In this document: in pieces, positions 47,841 to 57,156 of the stretch
Numbering within the stretch: the first letter of the stretch is position 1
Layout of the letters: each line of letters starts with the position of its first letter
Assembly (NCBI RefSeq): GCF_900112225.1
Contig: NZ_FOLD01000010.1
Span: 62,001 to 126,000, forward strand
DNA length: 64,000 bases
DNA from: Massilia yuzhufengensis
Lineage (GTDB): Bacteria > Pseudomonadota > Gammaproteobacteria > Burkholderiales > Burkholderiaceae_D
Direction of reading: 5' to 3'
Notes under the pieces: generated by a model
Databases searched by the model: none
What the model was told of the DNA's origin: nothing
The model's input: only the letters and a program-made list of their open reading frames with translations
Made by a program: the position numbers and the translations under genes

Positions 47841-49511
47841 ATGAACCGTTTCCAAACGCATGAAGTGCTCAACCAGGCGCAGCCCTTTGCCGACGTGAAC
47901 CTGTTTCGCTGCGATCCTGCACTGGTGGAAGCGCTGGGGCGCGAGGGCGCGAGCTGGGCCGCGGAAGGGCTCGATGCACTGGGGGCGCAGCTCGGCCGCG
48001 CCGACGTGCTCGACCTGGCGCGCCAGGCCAATGCCAACGGGCCGCGCCTGGTCAGCCATGACCGGAGCGGCACGCGGGTCGACGAGGTGGAGTTTCATCC
48101 GGCCTGGCACCGCCTGATGGCGATGCTGGTCCAGGCCGGGGCCCATTCCGCGCCGTGGCGCGAGCCGCGTCCCGGCGCCCAGGTGGCGCGCGCTGCCCAG
48201 TACCTGCTGTTCGGCCAGGTCGAGAACGGCGTGCAGTGCCCGGTGACGATGACGTTCGCCGCGGTGCCGGCGCTGCGGCGCGCGCCCGCCTGGGCCGCCG
48301 AATGGCTGCCCAAGCTGCTGTCGAACGAGTACGACCCGCGTTCGCTGCCGGTGGCGCACAAGCGCGGCGCCCTGGTCGGCATGGGCATGACCGAAAAGCA
48401 GGGCGGCAGCGACGTGCGCGCCAACACCACGCGCGCCGCGCCGCTGGCGCCGGGCGAGGCCGCGGCCCGGTTTGGCGCGCACGGCGAGGGCGCCTGGGCC
48501 ATCGTCGGCCATAAATGGTTCTTCTCGGTGCCGCAGTCGGATGCCCACCTGATCCTGGCGCAGGCTGAAGAAGGTCTCAGCTGCTTTTTCGTCCCGCGCT
48601 TCCTGCCGGACGGCAGCCGCAACGCGATCCGGGTGCAGCGCCTCAAGGACAAGCTGGGCAACCGCTCCAATGCCTCGTCCGAGGTCGAGTTCGAGGATGC
48701 GGTGGGCTGGATGGTCGGCGCGCCGGGACGCGGCATCCCGACCATCCTCGAGATGGGCGGCTACACCCGGCTCGACTGCGTGCTCGGCAGCGCCGGCATC
48801 ATGCGCGCGGCCCTGTGCCATGCGCTGCACCACGCGCGCGGGCGCAGCGCCTTCGGCCGCCGCCTGAGCGAGCAGCCGCTGATGCAGAACGTGCTGGCCG
48901 ACCTGGCGCTCGAATCCGAAGCCGCCACCGCCTTCGCATTGCGCCTGGCGCGCTGCTTCGACGAAGCGGCCGACCCGCGGCAGGCGCTGCTCGGGCGCAT
49001 CCTGACCCCGGCCGGCAAGTACTGGATCTGCAAGCGCGGCCCGGCCTTCGGCGCCGAGGCGATGGAAGTCATGGGCGGCAACGGCTACGTCGAGGACGGC
49101 CCGCTGGCGCGCCTGTACCGCGAATTCCCCGTCAATTCGATCTGGGAAGGCTCGGGCAATGTGATGTGCCTGGACCTGCTGCGCGCGCTTGGCAAGTCGC
49201 TGCCGGAGGCGCGCGCCGCGCTGGCCGCGGAGCTGATGCCGGCCGCCGCGCTCGACCCGCGCTTCGGCGCCTACGCTACCGGGCTGCTGGACGAGCTGCC
49301 GGCGCTGGCGGCGGACGAGGGCGGCGCACGCCGGCTGGCCGAGCGCCTGGTGCTGGCAGTGCAGGGCGCGCTGCTGCTGCGCCATGCGCCGGGCTACGTG
49401 TCCGGCGCCTTCGTGGCCTCGCGCATCGCGGCAAGCCCGGGCGGGGCGTTCGGCAGCCTGCCGGCGCCCTGCGACTGCGCCGCGATCCTGGCGCGGGCCC
49501 TGGCAGCTTGA
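47841..49511 (+). CDS. aidB: AidB-like acyl-CoA dehydrogenase
   Basis: 556 residues; start at 47841 with TGGAGA upstream. AidB family landmarks: [16 protein letters not shown] (start), [47 protein letters not shown] (FAD-binding), RYLPDGSRN-like segment, [18 protein letters not shown], and the catalytic region [35 protein letters not shown]. coli AidB (541 residues) is a DNA-binding flavoprotein of the adaptive alkylation response. No ada or alk genes are nearby. Divergent from the GGDEF-EAL gene. Confidence 0.93.
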   Translation: MNRFQTHEVLNQAQPFADVNLFRCDPALVEALGREGASWAAEGLDALGAQLGRADVLDLARQANANGPRLVSHDRSGTRVDEVEFHPAWHRLMAMLVQAGAHSAPWREPRPGAQVARAAQYLLFGQVENGVQCPVTMTFAAVPALRRAPAWAAEWLPKLLSNEYDPRSLPVAHKRGALVGMGMTEKQGGSDVRANTTRAAPLAPGEAAARFGAHGEGAWAIVGHKWFFSVPQSDAHLILAQAEEGLSCFFVPRFLPDGSRNAIRVQRLKDKLGNRSNASSEVEFEDAVGWMVGAPGRGIPTILEMGGYTRLDCVLGSAGIMRAALCHALHHARGRSAFGRRLSEQPLMQNVLADLALESEAATAFALRLARCFDEAADPRQALLGRILTPAGKYWICKRGPAFGAEAMEVMGGNGYVEDGPLARLYREFPVNSIWEGSGNVMCLDLLRALGKSLPEARAALAAELMPAAALDPRFGAYATGLLDELPALAADEGGARRLAERLVLAVQGALLLRHAPGYVSGAFVASRIAASPGGAFGSLPAPCDCAAILARALAA

Positions 49512-49615
49512 GCAGGCCTGTATTGTCGACATGTGCAGAAAAAAAGGACAAACGGCCGCGCGGCTGGGATAATGCCGGTCTACCTGCTTCACACCCCATT
49601 GCCTTGACACCGACC

Positions 49616-50266
49616 ATGAACCAAGACCCGCGCTTCCCGAACCTGTTCATCCTGAACCATCCGCTGATCCAGCACAAGCTGTCGCACATGCGCGAGCATG
49701 ACACCTCGACGCGCACTTTCCGCGAGCTGCTGCGCGAACTCACGCTGCTGATGGGCTATGAAATCACGCGCGACCTGCCACTGACCACCCGCACCGTGCA
49801 GACGCCCCTGGTGACCATCGAGGCGCCGGTCATCGCCGGCAAGAAGCTGGCGATCGTGCCGATCCTGCGCGCCGGCATCGGCATGAGCGACGGCCTGCTG
49901 GAGCTGGTGCCGTCGGCCCGTGTCGGCCACATCGGCGTGTTCCGCGACCCGGACACCCATGAGCCGGTCGAATACCTGGTGCGCCTGCCGGACACCAACG
50001 AACGCACCTTCATCCTGTGCGACCCGATGATCGCCACCGGCAACTCGGCGGTGCACGCGGTCGACGTCCTGAAAAAGCGCGGCGTGCCGAGCGAGCACAT
50101 CCTGTTCCTGGCGCTGGTGGCGGCGCCCGAGGGCATCGAGGTGTTCCAGGCATCGCATCCGGACGTCAAGGTGTATGTCGCATCGCTCGACTCGCACCTG
50201 AACGAAGACGCCTACATCGTGCCGGGCCTGGGCGACGCCGGCGACCGCATCTTCGGCACCAAGTAA
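49616..50266 (+). CDS. upp: Uracil phosphoribosyltransferase
   Basis: 216 residues. Salvages uracil to UMP with PRPP. Family marks: [13 protein letters not shown] (about 42-54), [27 protein letters not shown] (about 80-106), the PRPP loop [16 protein letters not shown] (about 140-155) and the C-terminal [25 protein letters not shown], which binds uracil. E. coli Upp has 208 residues. The gene is followed after 9 bp by the Hpt gene, so they are probably cotranscribed, although no functional link is evident. Confidence 0.97.
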   Translation: MNQDPRFPNLFILNHPLIQHKLSHMREHDTSTRTFRELLRELTLLMGYEITRDLPLTTRTVQTPLVTIEAPVIAGKKLAIVPILRAGIGMSDGLLELVPSARVGHIGVFRDPDTHEPVEYLVRLPDTNERTFILCDPMIATGNSAVHAVDVLKKRGVPSEHILFLALVAAPEGIEVFQASHPDVKVYVASLDSHLNEDAYIVPGLGDAGDRIFGTK

Positions 50267-50275
50267 GGCTGCCGC

Positions 50276-50626
50276 ATGACACACGGTGCGGACCAGCACT
50301 TCTTCTCGCGCCTGGCGACGGCCAATGCCGGCTTCGCCGAGCGGCTGCCCGCGACGCTGGAGCGCATCAAGCAGCTCGGCGCGCAGCTCGATCCGCTTGC
50401 CCCCACCGAGACGGCCAATGAACTGGTGGCCATGCTGCACACCATGGCCGGCTCGGCCTTCACCTTCGGCTACCGGGGACTGGGCCACCATGCGCGCGCG
50501 CTCGAGCAGCGCATGCGGGTGCTGCTGACCTTCGACGCCGTCGCCGCCCGCGACTGGGCCGCCTGGCAGGGCGAACTGGGCGAGTTCGTCGAAGCCGGGC
50601 AGCGCGATCCACGCGGCTTATCCTGA
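50276..50626 (+). CDS. Hpt domain protein
   Basis: 116 residues. A single histidine phosphotransfer domain: LVAMLHTMAGSAFTFGYRGLGHHARALEQ (about 51-79), where the His in LHTMAGS is the phosphorylated residue and the Gly lies at the usual +4 position. Four helices are predicted. Such stand-alone Hpt proteins relay phosphate between hybrid kinases and response regulators. Hybrid kinases exist in this window (61264), but pairing is not provable. Starts 9 bp after upp. Confidence 0.85.
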   Translation: MTHGADQHFFSRLATANAGFAERLPATLERIKQLGAQLDPLAPTETANELVAMLHTMAGSAFTFGYRGLGHHARALEQRMRVLLTFDAVAARDWAAWQGELGEFVEAGQRDPRGLS

Positions 50627-50953
50627 ACCCGGCTTGTCGGTAATGCCGATTCGCAATAAATCAATGCAGAATCGTTTGATGCGGCGCAAATATGCGGCCA
50701 CTCAATGACCTATATTGCCTCTACTACCGAACGCGAAACGCGTCCATGAAAGTTGAAGCAAGGAATGTTTGCTGACTATTTTGTGAATACATGGATTTTT
50801 ATTTCGCGAAGAGGATGTTTATCCGCTTTTATTCGGTATAATACGGGATCGTTGGGTTGTAGGTAGTAGTGCAGTTAGTCTGTCATTCCTTTCTTGCTTC
50901 TTCAAACGATCTTAAACGGGCGCAAGTCCACTTAACTGAAATAGGAAATTGTA
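50627..50953 (+). promoter_or_regulatory. Promoter and long 5' leader of cspA
   Basis: 327 bp without another gene. A perfect TATAAT (50837-50842) gives a transcript start near 50849 and so a leader of about 105 nt before the cspA ATG, the length expected for cold-shock mRNAs that refold with temperature. The -35 region is weak. The DNA between 50640 and 50840 is AT-rich and could hold UP-like elements. GGAAAT stands just before the start codon at 50954. Confidence 0.6.
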
Positions 50954-51157
50954 ATGGCAACTGGCATCGTAAAATGGTTCAATGATTCGAAGGGTTTTGG
51001 CTTCATCACCCCTGACGAAGGCGGCGAAGATCTGTTCGCTCACTTCTCGGCGATCCAAAGCAACGGCTTCAAATCGCTGCAAGAGAACCAGCGCGTTTCG
51101 TTCGACGTGACCACCGGCCCTAAGGGCAAGCAGGCCGCGAACATCCAGCCGCTGTAA
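50954..51157 (+). CDS. cspA: Cold-shock protein, CspA family
   Basis: 67 residues. The whole protein is one cold-shock domain with both RNA-binding motifs: KGFGFITP (RNP1, residues 16-23) and LFAHFSAI (RNP2-like, residues 32-39). It begins [10 protein letters not shown], as in CspA/CspE proteins, and ends QAANIQPL. It binds single-stranded RNA/DNA and melts RNA structure. A long leader lies upstream and a strong terminator downstream, so the gene is transcribed alone. Confidence 0.97.
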   Translation: MATGIVKWFNDSKGFGFITPDEGGEDLFAHFSAIQSNGFKSLQENQRVSFDVTTGPKGKQAANIQPL

Positions 51158-51178
51158 TCGCTCTCCAGCGATGGCAAG

Positions 51179-51207
51179 AATCCCCGGTTTAGCCGGGGAT
51201 TTTTTTT
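51179..51207 (+). terminator. Rho-independent terminator of cspA
   Basis: AATCCCCGG pairs with CCGGGGATT around a TTTAG loop (51179-51202), followed by eight T residues up to 51207. It lies 22 bp after the cspA stop codon and also faces the convergent LysR gene. Confidence 0.92.
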
Positions 51208-51225
51208 GCCCGTCGTCGGCAAACC

Positions 51226-52122
51226 CTACCAGTATTCGGGCTGCGCGTAGCTGCGCCGCAGGAAGTCGACGAAGGCGCGGATGCGCAGGGGCAGGTGCTG
51301 GCGCTGCGCGAACACCGCATGGATATCGTTCCCCGGGGCCGCGAATTCGTCGAGCACCGTGCACAGCTCGCCCGCGGCGATCTGGGCGCCCACCTCCCAC
51401 ATCGAGCGCCATGCCAGCCCCTTGCCGGCCAGCGCCCACGCGTGCAGCACGGCGCCATCGTTGCACTCCATGTTGCCGCCCACCTTCAGCGTGACCGGCT
51501 TGCCGCCGTCGAGGAAGGTCCAGCCGCGCTGGCTTCCTTCGCTGCTGATCGCCAGGCAGTTGTGCTTGCCCAGGTCGGACAGGGTCTGCGGGCGGCCATG
51601 GCGCTTCAGGTAGGCGGGCGAGCCCACCACGACCCGGTGGTTGTCGGCCAGCTTGGTGCCGACCAGGTTCGAATCAGTCAGGCTGGCGATGCGGATCGCC
51701 ACATCGACGCCTTCGCCGACGACATCGACCAGCCGGTCGGTGAGGTTCAGGTTGACCGTCACTTCGCGGTGCTCGGCCAGGAACGAGGGCAGCAGGGGCG
51801 CGATGTGCTGGCGCCCGAAACCGGCCGGGGCCGACACGAACAGGTGCCCGGTGGCGCGCGCGCTGCGCTCGGCGGCGGCGGCCTCGGCTTCGTCGAGTTC
51901 GGCCAGGATGCGCTGGCAGTGCTCGAGGAAGGCCGCGCCCTCGTCGGTCAGCACCAGGCGGCGCGTGGTCCGCTGCAGCAGCTTGACGCCCAGCCGCGCT
52001 TCAAGCGCGTCCAGCCGGCGCCCGATCATGGCCGGGGCGATGCCCTCGGCCCGCGCCGCCGCCGACAGGCTGCCGCGCGCCACCACTTCCACGAAGGTCT
52101 CGATCTGCCTGAACTTGTCCAA
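51226..52122 (-). CDS. LysR-family transcriptional regulator
   Basis: 298 residues from a TTG start at 52122, chosen because TGGAGAGAA lies just before it and the product then begins at the usual place, MDKFRQIETFVEVVARGSLSAAARA. The N-terminal winged HTH (residues 5-62) contains APAMIGRRLDALEARLGVKLLQRTTRRL; the substrate-binding domain follows (about 90-295). It belongs to the AaeR/DmlR-like group by overall look. The neighbouring aceB gene is divergent, 153 bp away, so it may control aceB or itself; not proven. Confidence 0.92.
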   Translation of the reverse strand: MDKFRQIETFVEVVARGSLSAAARAEGIAPAMIGRRLDALEARLGVKLLQRTTRRLVLTDEGAAFLEHCQRILAELDEAEAAAAERSARATGHLFVSAPAGFGRQHIAPLLPSFLAEHREVTVNLNLTDRLVDVVGEGVDVAIRIASLTDSNLVGTKLADNHRVVVGSPAYLKRHGRPQTLSDLGKHNCLAISSEGSQRGWTFLDGGKPVTLKVGGNMECNDGAVLHAWALAGKGLAWRSMWEVGAQIAAGELCTVLDEFAAPGNDIHAVFAQRQHLPLRIRAFVDFLRRSYAQPEYW

Positions 52123-52275
52123 ATTCTCTCCATTTGATACAAAAACGCACAGATGTAGTGAGTAAATGTATCGTTTAGCTATGTGGAAGTGAATATACTT
52201 GATGCTATGACAAACGCCAAGGCGCGCGCACCCGGCCTGGCCTGCACCGGTTTTCACCTTACAGGAGTACCTGCA

Positions 52276-53865
52276 ATGACTATCGCCACCCCCGCCGGCA
52301 TGGAAATCACGGCCGCGATCCAACCCGGCTTCGAACAGATCCTGGTGCCTGAAGCGCTCGAACTGGTCGCCAGGCTCACCCGCGCCTTCGAGCCGCGCCG
52401 CCAGCAACTGCTGGCCGCCCGCGCCGAGCGCGCGCGCCGCCTCGATGCCGGCGAGCGCCCCGACTTCCTGCCCGACACGGCGCATATCCGCGACGGCGAC
52501 TGGAAGATCGCACCGATCCCGAAGGCGCTGGAATGCCGCCGCGTGGAGATCACCGGCCCGGTCGAGCGCAAGATGGTCATCAACGCGCTGAACTCCGGCG
52601 CCGACAGCTACATGACCGACTTCGAAGATTCGAACACGCCGAACTGGGACAACCAGATCACCGGCCAGCTCAATATGCGCGACGCGGTGCGCCACACCAT
52701 CGCACTGGAACAGAACGGCAAATCCTACAAGCTCAACGACAAGGTAGCCACCCTGGTCGTGCGTCCGCGCGGCTGGCACCTGGACGAGAAGCACGTGCTG
52801 GTGGATGGCAAGCGCGTCTCCGGCGGCATCTTCGATTTCGCGCTGTTCATGTTCCACAATGCGAAGGAACAGCTGGCGCGCGGCGCCGGCCCGTACTTCT
52901 ACCTGCCGAAGATGGAATCGCACCTCGAGGCGCGCCTGTGGAACGATATCTTCGTGATGACGCAAAACGAGCTGGGCCTGCCGCAAGGGACCATCAAGGC
53001 GACCGTGCTGATCGAGACCATCCTGGCCGCTTTCGAGATGGACGAGATCCTGTATGAACTGCGCGAGCACAGCGCCGGCCTGAACGCGGGCCGCTGGGAC
53101 TACATCTTCTCGTGCATCAAGAAGTTCAAGCTGGACAAGGACTTCTGCCTGGCCGACCGTGCCAAGGTGACGATGACGGCGCCCTTCATGCGCGCCTACG
53201 CGCTGCTGCTGCTGAAAACCTGCCACAAGCGCGGCGCCCCTGCCATCGGCGGCATGGCGGCACTGATCCCGATCAAGAACGATCCGGAGAAAAATGACAT
53301 CGCGATGGGCGGCGTGCGCAACGACAAGGCGCGCGATGCGCTTGATGGCTACGACGGCGGCTGGGTGGCGCACCCGGGTCTGGTGAAACTGGCCATGACG
53401 GAGTTCACCAGGGTGCTGGGCGACAAACCCAACCAGATCGACAAGCAGCGTCCCGACATCGACGTCAGCGCCGCGGAGCTGCTCGACTTCAAGCCGGAAG
53501 CGCCGATCACGGAAGCGGGCCTGCGCTACAACATCAATGTCGGCATCCACTACCTGGGCGCCTGGCTCGCGGGCAATGGCTGCGTGCCAATTCATAACCT
53601 GATGGAAGATGCGGCGACCGCCGAGATCAGCCGCTCGCAGGTGTGGCAGTGGATCCGCTCGACCAAGGGCGTGCTGGAAGACGGGCGCAAGGTCACCGCC
53701 GAGATGGTGCGAGAAATGATCCCGCAAGAACTGGAAAAAGTGAAAGGCGATGCGCCGAACGGCGATAACCCGAGCTATGTGCGTGCGGCCGAGATCTTCG
53801 AGCAGATGTCGACCTCGGAATCGTTTGCCGAATTCCTCACGCTGCCGCTGTACGAAGAAATCTGA
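52276..53865 (+). CDS. aceB: Malate synthase A
   Basis: 529 residues (E. coli AceB 533). Start at 52276 with ACAGGAG 8 bp upstream. Landmarks: [25 protein letters not shown] (catalytic Arg), [59 protein letters not shown] and [12 protein letters not shown]. It joins glyoxylate and acetyl-CoA to malate in the glyoxylate shunt. Isocitrate lyase is not in the window. Divergent from the LysR gene; followed by a GC-rich hairpin. Confidence 0.97.
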   Translation: MTIATPAGMEITAAIQPGFEQILVPEALELVARLTRAFEPRRQQLLAARAERARRLDAGERPDFLPDTAHIRDGDWKIAPIPKALECRRVEITGPVERKMVINALNSGADSYMTDFEDSNTPNWDNQITGQLNMRDAVRHTIALEQNGKSYKLNDKVATLVVRPRGWHLDEKHVLVDGKRVSGGIFDFALFMFHNAKEQLARGAGPYFYLPKMESHLEARLWNDIFVMTQNELGLPQGTIKATVLIETILAAFEMDEILYELREHSAGLNAGRWDYIFSCIKKFKLDKDFCLADRAKVTMTAPFMRAYALLLLKTCHKRGAPAIGGMAALIPIKNDPEKNDIAMGGVRNDKARDALDGYDGGWVAHPGLVKLAMTEFTRVLGDKPNQIDKQRPDIDVSAAELLDFKPEAPITEAGLRYNINVGIHYLGAWLAGNGCVPIHNLMEDAATAEISRSQVWQWIRSTKGVLEDGRKVTAEMVREMIPQELEKVKGDAPNGDNPSYVRAAEIFEQMSTSESFAEFLTLPLYEEI

Positions 53866-53872
53866 CGTCGAT

Positions 53873-53899
53873 GGCGGCGGCGCGTGCTGCGCCGCCGCC
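53873..53899. terminator. GC-rich hairpin between aceB and gloB
   Basis: GGCGGCGGCGC (53873-53883) pairs perfectly with GCGCCGCCGCC (53889-53899) around a GTGCT loop. It fills the 36-bp gap between the convergent aceB and gloB stops, so it may serve both. No T run is present. Confidence 0.6.
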
Positions 53900-53901
53900 T
53901 G

Positions 53902-54705
53902 TCAGAACACGTTCTTCCATTCCCTCAGCGCGGCGAACACCTCGACCGGTGACGCGCCCGCCTGCAGCTTGCCGGCCTTGACCAGGCTGTGCACGATGCC
54001 CGGTTCGGTACAGCGCAGGAAGGGATTGGTACCGCGCTCGAGCCCGATGGTCGACGGCACCGTCGGCAGGTGCGTTCCGCGCTTGGCCGTTTCATCGCGC
54101 ATGCGCAGCGCCAGTCCCTTGTTGTCCGGCTCGACCGCCTGGGCAAAGCGCAGGTTCGCTACGGTATATTCGTGGGCGCAGTACACTAGCGTATCGTCCG
54201 GGAGTGCGGCGAGCTTGGCGAGCGAGGCCGCCATCTGCCCCGGCGTGCCCTCGAAGAGCCGGCCACAGCCGCCCGCGAACAGCGTATCGCCGCAGAACAG
54301 CCAGTGCGCACCCGGCGTGCTGCGCACGTAGGCAATGTGCCCCAGCGTATGACCCGGCACCTCGAGCACCTCGAACTGGAGGTCGAGCCCCGGTACCGTG
54401 AAGCGGTCGCCTTCGTCCAGCGCCTGCGTGATCCCCTCGATGCCGTCATGGCGCGGGCCGAATACCGGCACCGGCGTGTGCGCCAGCAGGGCCGGCACGC
54501 CGCCGATATGGTCAGCATGGTGATGGGTGAGTAAAATGCAGGTGAGGGCCAGGCCGTGCGCAGCGAGCGCGGCGCGGACCGGGCCGGCATCGCCGGGGTC
54601 GACCACTGCCGCGTTCACGCCGTCGTGGATGATCCACAGGTAGTTGTCATTGAATGCGGGAACAGTGAGGACCGACAGGTCCTGGCGCGATGGAATCGTC
54701 ATCAT
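53902..54705 (-). CDS. gloB: Hydroxyacylglutathione hydrolase (glyoxalase II)
   Basis: 267 residues from the ATG at 54705. Metallo-beta-lactamase fold with [10 protein letters not shown] (metal ligands, about residues 60-69), [29 protein letters not shown] (bridging Asp) and [14 protein letters not shown]; the C-terminal domain ends with NPFLRC and [12 protein letters not shown], which bind glutathione. It hydrolyses S-lactoylglutathione to lactate and glutathione. The start is uncertain by one codon; no ribosome binding site is obvious. Divergent from the methyltransferase gene, 28 bp apart. Confidence 0.95.
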   Translation of the reverse strand: MMTIPSRQDLSVLTVPAFNDNYLWIIHDGVNAAVVDPGDAGPVRAALAAHGLALTCILLTHHHADHIGGVPALLAHTPVPVFGPRHDGIEGITQALDEGDRFTVPGLDLQFEVLEVPGHTLGHIAYVRSTPGAHWLFCGDTLFAGGCGRLFEGTPGQMAASLAKLAALPDDTLVYCAHEYTVANLRFAQAVEPDNKGLALRMRDETAKRGTHLPTVPSTIGLERGTNPFLRCTEPGIVHSLVKAGKLQAGASPVEVFAALREWKNVF

Positions 54706-54733
54706 GAAGTTAAACAAGGCCTGAAGGGGTGGC

Positions 54734-55504
54734 ATGGATAGCGCGTCGGAAAAATCCATTATAGCGCTCGACCTCTGGCTGCAATCGCCGGCGGGCGCGT
54801 ACGTGCGCGCGTTCGAGCAAGCCTGCCTCGACGAGCTCACGGCGGATATCTTTGGCTTCAATGCGCTGCAGATCGGCGTGCCCCAGCTCGACGCGCTGGC
54901 GGCCAACCGCATGCCCAACAAGTGGCAGGCCGCCACCCGCACCTCCACCGACGACGAGCTCGCCTTTTCCTCGGCGGGCCGGCAGGTCGCGGTGGCGCTC
55001 GACTTCGCCGAGCTGCCCTTCGCCTCGCACAGCATGGACCTGGTGGTGCTGCCGCACGTGCTCGAGTTCGCTTCCGAGCCGCACCAGGTGTTGCGCGAAG
55101 TCGAGCGCGTGCTGATCCCGGAAGGGCAGGTGATCATCTGCGGCTTCAACCCGGCCAGCCTGTGGGGCATGCGCCAGGGGGTGGGGCGGGTCACCAATAA
55201 CGGCTACCTGCCGGCCTCCGGCGAGTTCATCTCTATGCCGCGCCTCAAGGACTGGTTAAAATTGCTCAATCTCGGCGTCAGCCGCAGCCACTTCGGCTGC
55301 TACGCGCCGCCGTGCCGGACAGCCCATTGGCTGAGTCGGTTCTCGATGATGGAATCGGCCGGACAACGCTGGTGGCCCTACCTGGGCGCCGTGTACGTGG
55401 TCCACGCCATCAAGCGGGTCAAGGGCATGCACATCATCGGACCTGCATGGAACAAGAAAACGAGCAATCGGCCGGCGGCAGTGCCGGCGGCAAACAGAGA
55501 ATGA
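54734..55504 (+). CDS. Class I SAM-dependent methyltransferase
   Basis: 256 residues. The methyltransferase is of the type found beside gloB and rnhA in many proteobacteria (YafS-like context). Seen: [16 protein letters not shown] in place of the Gly-rich SAM loop, [54 protein letters not shown] (acidic loop and motif post-I). The first Gly-rich motif is weak, a known trait of this subgroup. The 3' end overlaps rnhA by 4 bp (ATGA). Substrate unknown. Confidence 0.88.
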   Translation: MDSASEKSIIALDLWLQSPAGAYVRAFEQACLDELTADIFGFNALQIGVPQLDALAANRMPNKWQAATRTSTDDELAFSSAGRQVAVALDFAELPFASHSMDLVVLPHVLEFASEPHQVLREVERVLIPEGQVIICGFNPASLWGMRQGVGRVTNNGYLPASGEFISMPRLKDWLKLLNLGVSRSHFGCYAPPCRTAHWLSRFSMMESAGQRWWPYLGAVYVVHAIKRVKGMHIIGPAWNKKTSNRPAAVPAANRE

Positions 55505-55971
55505 GCAACATGCAAGCAAGCGAAGCAAACGACAGCAGCAAGGTCCAGATCTACACCGACGGCGCCTGCAAGGGCAATCCCGGCACCGGCGGCTGGGGCG
55601 CGCTGCTGGTCGCCAACGGCCACGAGAAGGAAATCTTCGGGGGCGAACCGAACACCACCAACAACCGCATGGAGCTGCGCGCCGTCATCGAGGCACTGGG
55701 CGTGCTGAACCGGCCGTGCGAGGTCGTGCTGCACACCGACAGCCAGTACGTGCAAAAGGGGATCTCCGAATGGATCCACGGCTGGAAGGCGCGCGGCTGG
55801 AAGACCGCCGCTAAGGAGCCGGTCAAGAACGACGACCTATGGAAGGCGCTCGACCTGGCGCAGCAGCAGCACGCGGTGGAATGGCGCTGGGTGCGCGGCC
55901 ACAACGGCCATCCGGGCAACGAGCGCGCCGACGTGCTGGCCAACCGCGGCGCCGCCTCGGTGCGGCGTTAA
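55501..55971 (+). CDS. rnhA: Ribonuclease HI
   Basis: 156 residues. Cleaves RNA in RNA/DNA hybrids. Active-site motifs: [16 protein letters not shown] (first Asp, residues about 18-33), [13 protein letters not shown] (Glu, about 53-65), [24 protein letters not shown] (second Asp, about 77-100) and [12 protein letters not shown] (His and final Asp). The length matches E. coli RnhA (155). Translation is coupled to the methyltransferase gene through the ATGA overlap. The neighbour dnaQ follows 80 bp later on the same strand, in contrast to the divergent E. coli rnhA-dnaQ pair. Confidence 0.97.
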   Translation: MSNMQASEANDSSKVQIYTDGACKGNPGTGGWGALLVANGHEKEIFGGEPNTTNNRMELRAVIEALGVLNRPCEVVLHTDSQYVQKGISEWIHGWKARGWKTAAKEPVKNDDLWKALDLAQQQHAVEWRWVRGHNGHPGNERADVLANRGAASVRR

Positions 55972-56051
55972 GCCATTATCCCGGGTTAGCGGCCGGCCAC
56001 CCGGCTGCTATACTGGCGCTCGTCCCAGCCCTTCCACCAGGTATTCCCCTC

Positions 56052-56759
56052 ATGCGTCAAATTGTCCTCGATACTGAGACCACCGGCCTGAATCCCCGCA
56101 CGGGCGACCGCGTGATCGAGATCGGCTGCGTTGAAATCTTCAACCGCAAGCTGACCGGAAATAACTTCCACCGCTATATCAATCCGGAGCGCGACTCGGA
56201 CGAGGCAGCGCTCGCGGTCCACGGCCTGACCACGGAATTCTTGCGCGACAAGCCGAAGTTCCACGAGGTTGCCGAAGAGCTGCGCGCCTTCATCGATGGC
56301 GCCGAAGTCATCATCCACAACGCGCCCTTCGACATGGGCTTCCTGAACGCCGAGTACACGCGCCTGGGCCTGCCGCCGTTCTCCACCTATTGTTCCAGCG
56401 TGATCGACACCCTGGTGCAGGCCAAGGAAATGCACCCGGGTAAGCGCAACTCGCTCGACGCGCTGTGCGACCGCTACGAAATCTCGAACGCCCACCGCAA
56501 GCTGCACGGCGCGCTGCTGGACTCGGAGCTGCTGGCCGATGTCTATATCGCCATGACGCGCGGCCAGAATTCGCTGACGATGGACGTCGCGGTGGAAGCC
56601 GGTTCGGCCGGCGAGCTGGAAGATGCCGGCCCGCTGGGCGAGATCATCGTGCTCGCGGCCAGCATCGACGAGCTCACGCTGCACGAGCAGGCGCTGGCGG
56701 GCCTGGACAAGAACGTGAAAGGCAGCTGCGTGTGGAGGAATTATTCCCCGCAGGGGTGA
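56052..56759 (+). CDS. dnaQ: DNA polymerase III epsilon subunit (proofreading exonuclease)
   Basis: 235 residues. DEDDh exonuclease: LDTETTGLNPRTGDRVIEIG (Exo I Asp-Glu, residues 5-24), HNAPFDMGFLNAEY (Exo II, about 97-110) and HGALLDSELLADVY (Exo III with His and Asp, about 156-169). The C-terminal part is the short region that binds the polymerase alpha subunit. It provides 3'-5' proofreading of the replicative polymerase. A TATACT at 56009-56014 could be its -10 box. Followed by two tRNA-Val genes. Confidence 0.95.
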   Translation: MRQIVLDTETTGLNPRTGDRVIEIGCVEIFNRKLTGNNFHRYINPERDSDEAALAVHGLTTEFLRDKPKFHEVAEELRAFIDGAEVIIHNAPFDMGFLNAEYTRLGLPPFSTYCSSVIDTLVQAKEMHPGKRNSLDALCDRYEISNAHRKLHGALLDSELLADVYIAMTRGQNSLTMDVAVEAGSAGELEDAGPLGEIIVLAASIDELTLHEQALAGLDKNVKGSCVWRNYSPQG

Positions 56760-56796
56760 CGGATGGGCCATGTTGTGCGATAATACGCCTCGCTTT

Positions 56797-56871
56797 GGGA
56801 GGTTAGCTCAGGGGTAGAGCACTGCATTCACACTGCAGGGGTCGCAAGTTCGAAACTTGCACTTCCCACCA
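56797..56871 (+). tRNA. tRNA-Val(CAC), first copy
   Basis: 75 nt including an encoded CCA end. Acceptor GGGAGGT pairs with ACTTCCC; D arm with AGCTCAGGGGTAGAGC; anticodon stem CTGCA/TGCAG with loop TTCACAC, so the anticodon is CAC (valine); T arm with GTTCGAAAC. A GATAAT box lies at 56779-56784. It is identical to the copy at 56999 and is followed by a perfect hairpin. Confidence 0.97.
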
Positions 56872-56880
56872 GGATTCATC

Positions 56881-56909
56881 AGGAAAGCCGCGCACTGCGC
56901 GGCTTTCCT
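56881..56909 (+). terminator. Perfect 13-bp hairpin after first tRNA-Val
   Basis: AGGAAAGCCGCGC pairs perfectly with GCGCGGCTTTCCT around an ACT loop (56881-56909), 9 bp after the tRNA. It is followed by GTTCTC rather than a pure T run, but by its position it should end or process the tRNA transcript. Confidence 0.75.
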
Positions 56910-56959
56910 GTTCTCGCTCCCATCGCAGCGATGCAGATGACGTCGGATGCGGTTTGATA

Positions 56960-56988
56960 TTGATGAATCTCAATAGTTAGTGCATAAT
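56960..56988 (+). promoter_or_regulatory. Promoter of the second tRNA-Val
   Basis: TTGATG (56960-56965) and CATAAT (56983-56988) with an exact 17-bp spacer, placing the start near 56995, just before the tRNA at 56999. This suggests that the second copy is transcribed independently of the first. Confidence 0.65.
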
Positions 56989-56998
56989 AAGCGCCATC

Positions 56999-57073
56999 GG
57001 GAGGTTAGCTCAGGGGTAGAGCACTGCATTCACACTGCAGGGGTCGCAAGTTCGAAACTTGCACTTCCCACCA
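56999..57073 (+). tRNA. tRNA-Val(CAC), second copy
   Basis: 75 nt, identical base for base to the copy at 56797-56871, with CAC anticodon and encoded CCA. It has its own promoter (56960-56988) and its own terminator (57083-57114). The 127 bp between the two genes are not duplicated apart from a short GGATTC after each CCA, so the duplication is limited to the tRNA itself. Confidence 0.97.
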
Positions 57074-57082
57074 GGATTCGAT

Positions 57083-57114
57083 AAAAAAGACCAGCGCTCG
57101 CTGGTCTTTTTTTT
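57083..57114 (+). terminator. Rho-independent terminator of the second tRNA-Val
   Basis: AAAAAAGACCAGCG pairs with CGCTGGTCTTTTTT around a CT centre, followed by further T to 57114. It lies 9 bp after the tRNA. The A and T tracts make it usable in both directions. Confidence 0.9.
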
Positions 57115-57117
57115 CGC

Positions 57118-57155
57118 AACTTCGGGGTCAGGTCTGACATTTGGACACGGCCTCA
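57118..57155. repeat. Partial copy of the 36477 palindromic element
   Basis: It begins with the same arm AACTTCGGGGTCAGGTCT and continues through GGACACGGCCTC, with four mismatches to 36477-36514. The inverted right arm present in the full copy is missing. It abuts the broken peroxidase gene: the frame of that gene runs into this repeat. Confidence 0.8.
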
Positions 57156-57156
57156 T

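Noticed and set aside
47754..49610. 618-codon minus-strand frame over the AidB-like gene
   Set aside because: Antisense shadow; the plus strand has full AidB motifs.
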